Assembly (NCBI GenBank): GCA_030628225.1
Contig: DAOVRJ010000105.1
Span: forward strand, 1 to 8,260
Source of the DNA: Candidatus Zixiibacteriota bacterium
Lineage (GTDB): Bacteria; SM23-81
Direction of reading: 5' to 3'
Length of the DNA: 8,260 nucleotides
In this document: positions 7,875-8,260 of the stretch, piece after piece
Layout of the letters: each line of letters begins with the position of its first letter
Numbering within the stretch: position 1 is the first letter of the stretch
Notes under the pieces: model-generated
What the model was told of the DNA's origin: nothing
The model's database searches: none
Seen by the model: only the letters and a program-made list of their open reading frames with translations
Position numbers and translations under genes: made by a program

Positions 7875-8132
7875 ATCAATTTCTGGAGGACAAAGTCAGG
7901 TTTGGAAGTCGACTTTGTGCTGGGAGGAGGCGAGGTTGCCATCGAGGTGAAGGGTACGAGTCGCATCGATAAAAGGGACTTGCGCCCTCTGAGAGCTTTT
8001 ATAGAGGAATGTTCGCCGCGCAAGGCTCTGGTAGTATGCAATGAGCGGGAGGAGAGAGTTCATGGGCAAATACGAATAATGCCCTTCAGAAAATTTTTAC
8101 GTGATTTATGGCAAGACAAGATTATTGGCTGA
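7875..8132 (+). pseudogene. C-terminal remnant of a DUF4143-type AAA ATPase
   Basis: The frame from just after a stop at 7872-7874 to TGA at 8132 encodes about 85 residues that match the C-terminal DUF4143 domain of the AAA_14/DUF4143 ATPases, which are usually around 380-450 residues long and often act as stand-alone, mobile or toxin-like accessory genes. Diagnostic pieces are FWRTKSGLEVDFVL, VAIEVKGTSRIDKRDLRPLRAF and KALVVCNE; from memory this domain has a PD-(D/E)XK-like fold, and the EVDF and EVK residues suit that. A TTG at 7902 with GGAGGA at 7885-7890 mimics a start, but FWRTKSG, part of the conserved domain, lies upstream of the TTG, so the SD-like bases are old coding sequence. The ATPase domain (Walker A/B) is absent. 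The fragment begins within about 15 bases of the argF stop, which points to a deletion or recombination junction there. Confidence 0.8.
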
Positions 8133-8158
8133 TTATCTTGATTTGCGAAGAAAAGATA

Positions 8159-8203
8159 AACTTCTAAGATCAAAAATCTTCGATCGTAAATCGCAGATCT
8201 TCA
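8159..8203 (+). repeat. 7-base ATC-N4 array downstream of the DUF4143 remnant
   Basis: ATC starts at 8169, 8176, 8183, 8190 and 8197, five times at exact 7-base steps (ATCAAAA, ATCTTCG, ATCGTAA, ATCGCAG). It begins with AACTTCTAA like the array at 6703-6745; the first 20 or so bases of the two differ at only one or two positions, then diverge. Confidence 0.75.
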
Positions 8204-8214
8204 CAATAACGAGC

Positions 8215-8260
8215 TTCGTAAAAACCGGGGTTCGGGATTCGAGACTCGAGATTCGTAAAA
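8215..8260 (+). repeat. 7-base GGATTCGA/GACTCGA array with TTCGTAAAA flanks
   Basis: TC recurs at 8232, 8239, 8246 and 8253 at exact 7-base steps, with units GGGATTC, GAGACTC and GAGATTC. The array is bracketed by the direct repeat TTCGTAAAA at 8215-8223 and 8252-8260. The same unit family occurs at 6119-6166. It may continue beyond the window edge. Confidence 0.7.

Noticed and set aside
6853-8132. Arginine deiminase (arc) operon
   Set aside because: No arcA, arcC or arcD next to the carbamoyltransferase; the following frame is a DUF4143 fragment, so the catabolic assignment is not supported.
8166-8180. Possible terminator hairpin AAGAT-caaaa-ATCTT after the DUF4143 remnant
   Set aside because: The stem is only 5 AT-rich base pairs with no T run after it; it is a by-product of the ATC repeat units.

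Overview
The window looks like a bacterial chromosome segment from an uncultured, environmental lineage that is rich in eukaryote-like Ser/Thr kinases. Kinase proteins opening with MIGKTI..HY and coupled to TolB-like and TPR modules are common in Acidobacteria, Aminicenantes, KSB1/Calditrichaeota- and Zixibacteria-type genomes. I cannot place it more precisely from sequence alone. I see no rRNA, tRNA, CRISPR array, transposase or phage gene.

Left part (1-5967, minus strand): three paralogous Hanks-type Ser/Thr kinase genes lie head to tail. In transcription order they are a 744-aa kinase with a TolB-like domain and TPRs and no membrane span (5967-3733), a 976-aa kinase with one membrane span, a TolB-like domain and a long TPR array (3736-806), and the first 200 residues of a third kinase that runs off the left edge (600-1). 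The first two overlap by 4 bases (ATGA) and are probably co-translated. The third follows after a 205-base spacer holding two facing arrays of an 8-base repeat that could fold into an imperfect 28-bp stem. All three keep the catalytic residues of active kinases. They look like parallel signalling proteins that share an enzymatic head but carry different sensor or scaffold tails.

Middle (5968-6852): a gene-poor stretch with several short degenerate tandem arrays. Their unit sequences differ, but the period is 7 bases in each. Three arrays in 6059-6232 are separated by a recurring TAAAGG linker. One array forms the 3' end of a 95-codon ORF of unknown function (6499-6212, minus). A sigma70-like promoter (TTGACT/CATAAT) points right, towards the next gene.

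Right part (6853-8260, plus strand): an intact ornithine carbamoyltransferase gene (arginine biosynthesis or arginine deiminase pathway), followed almost directly by the C-terminal remnant of a DUF4143-type AAA ATPase, and then two more 7-base-period arrays. One of these closely matches the array upstream of the carbamoyltransferase, so that gene and the remnant are flanked by related repeats. The most unusual content is the family of period-7/8 arrays, which occupies most intergenic spaces and in two cases supplies the stop codon of the adjoining ORF.
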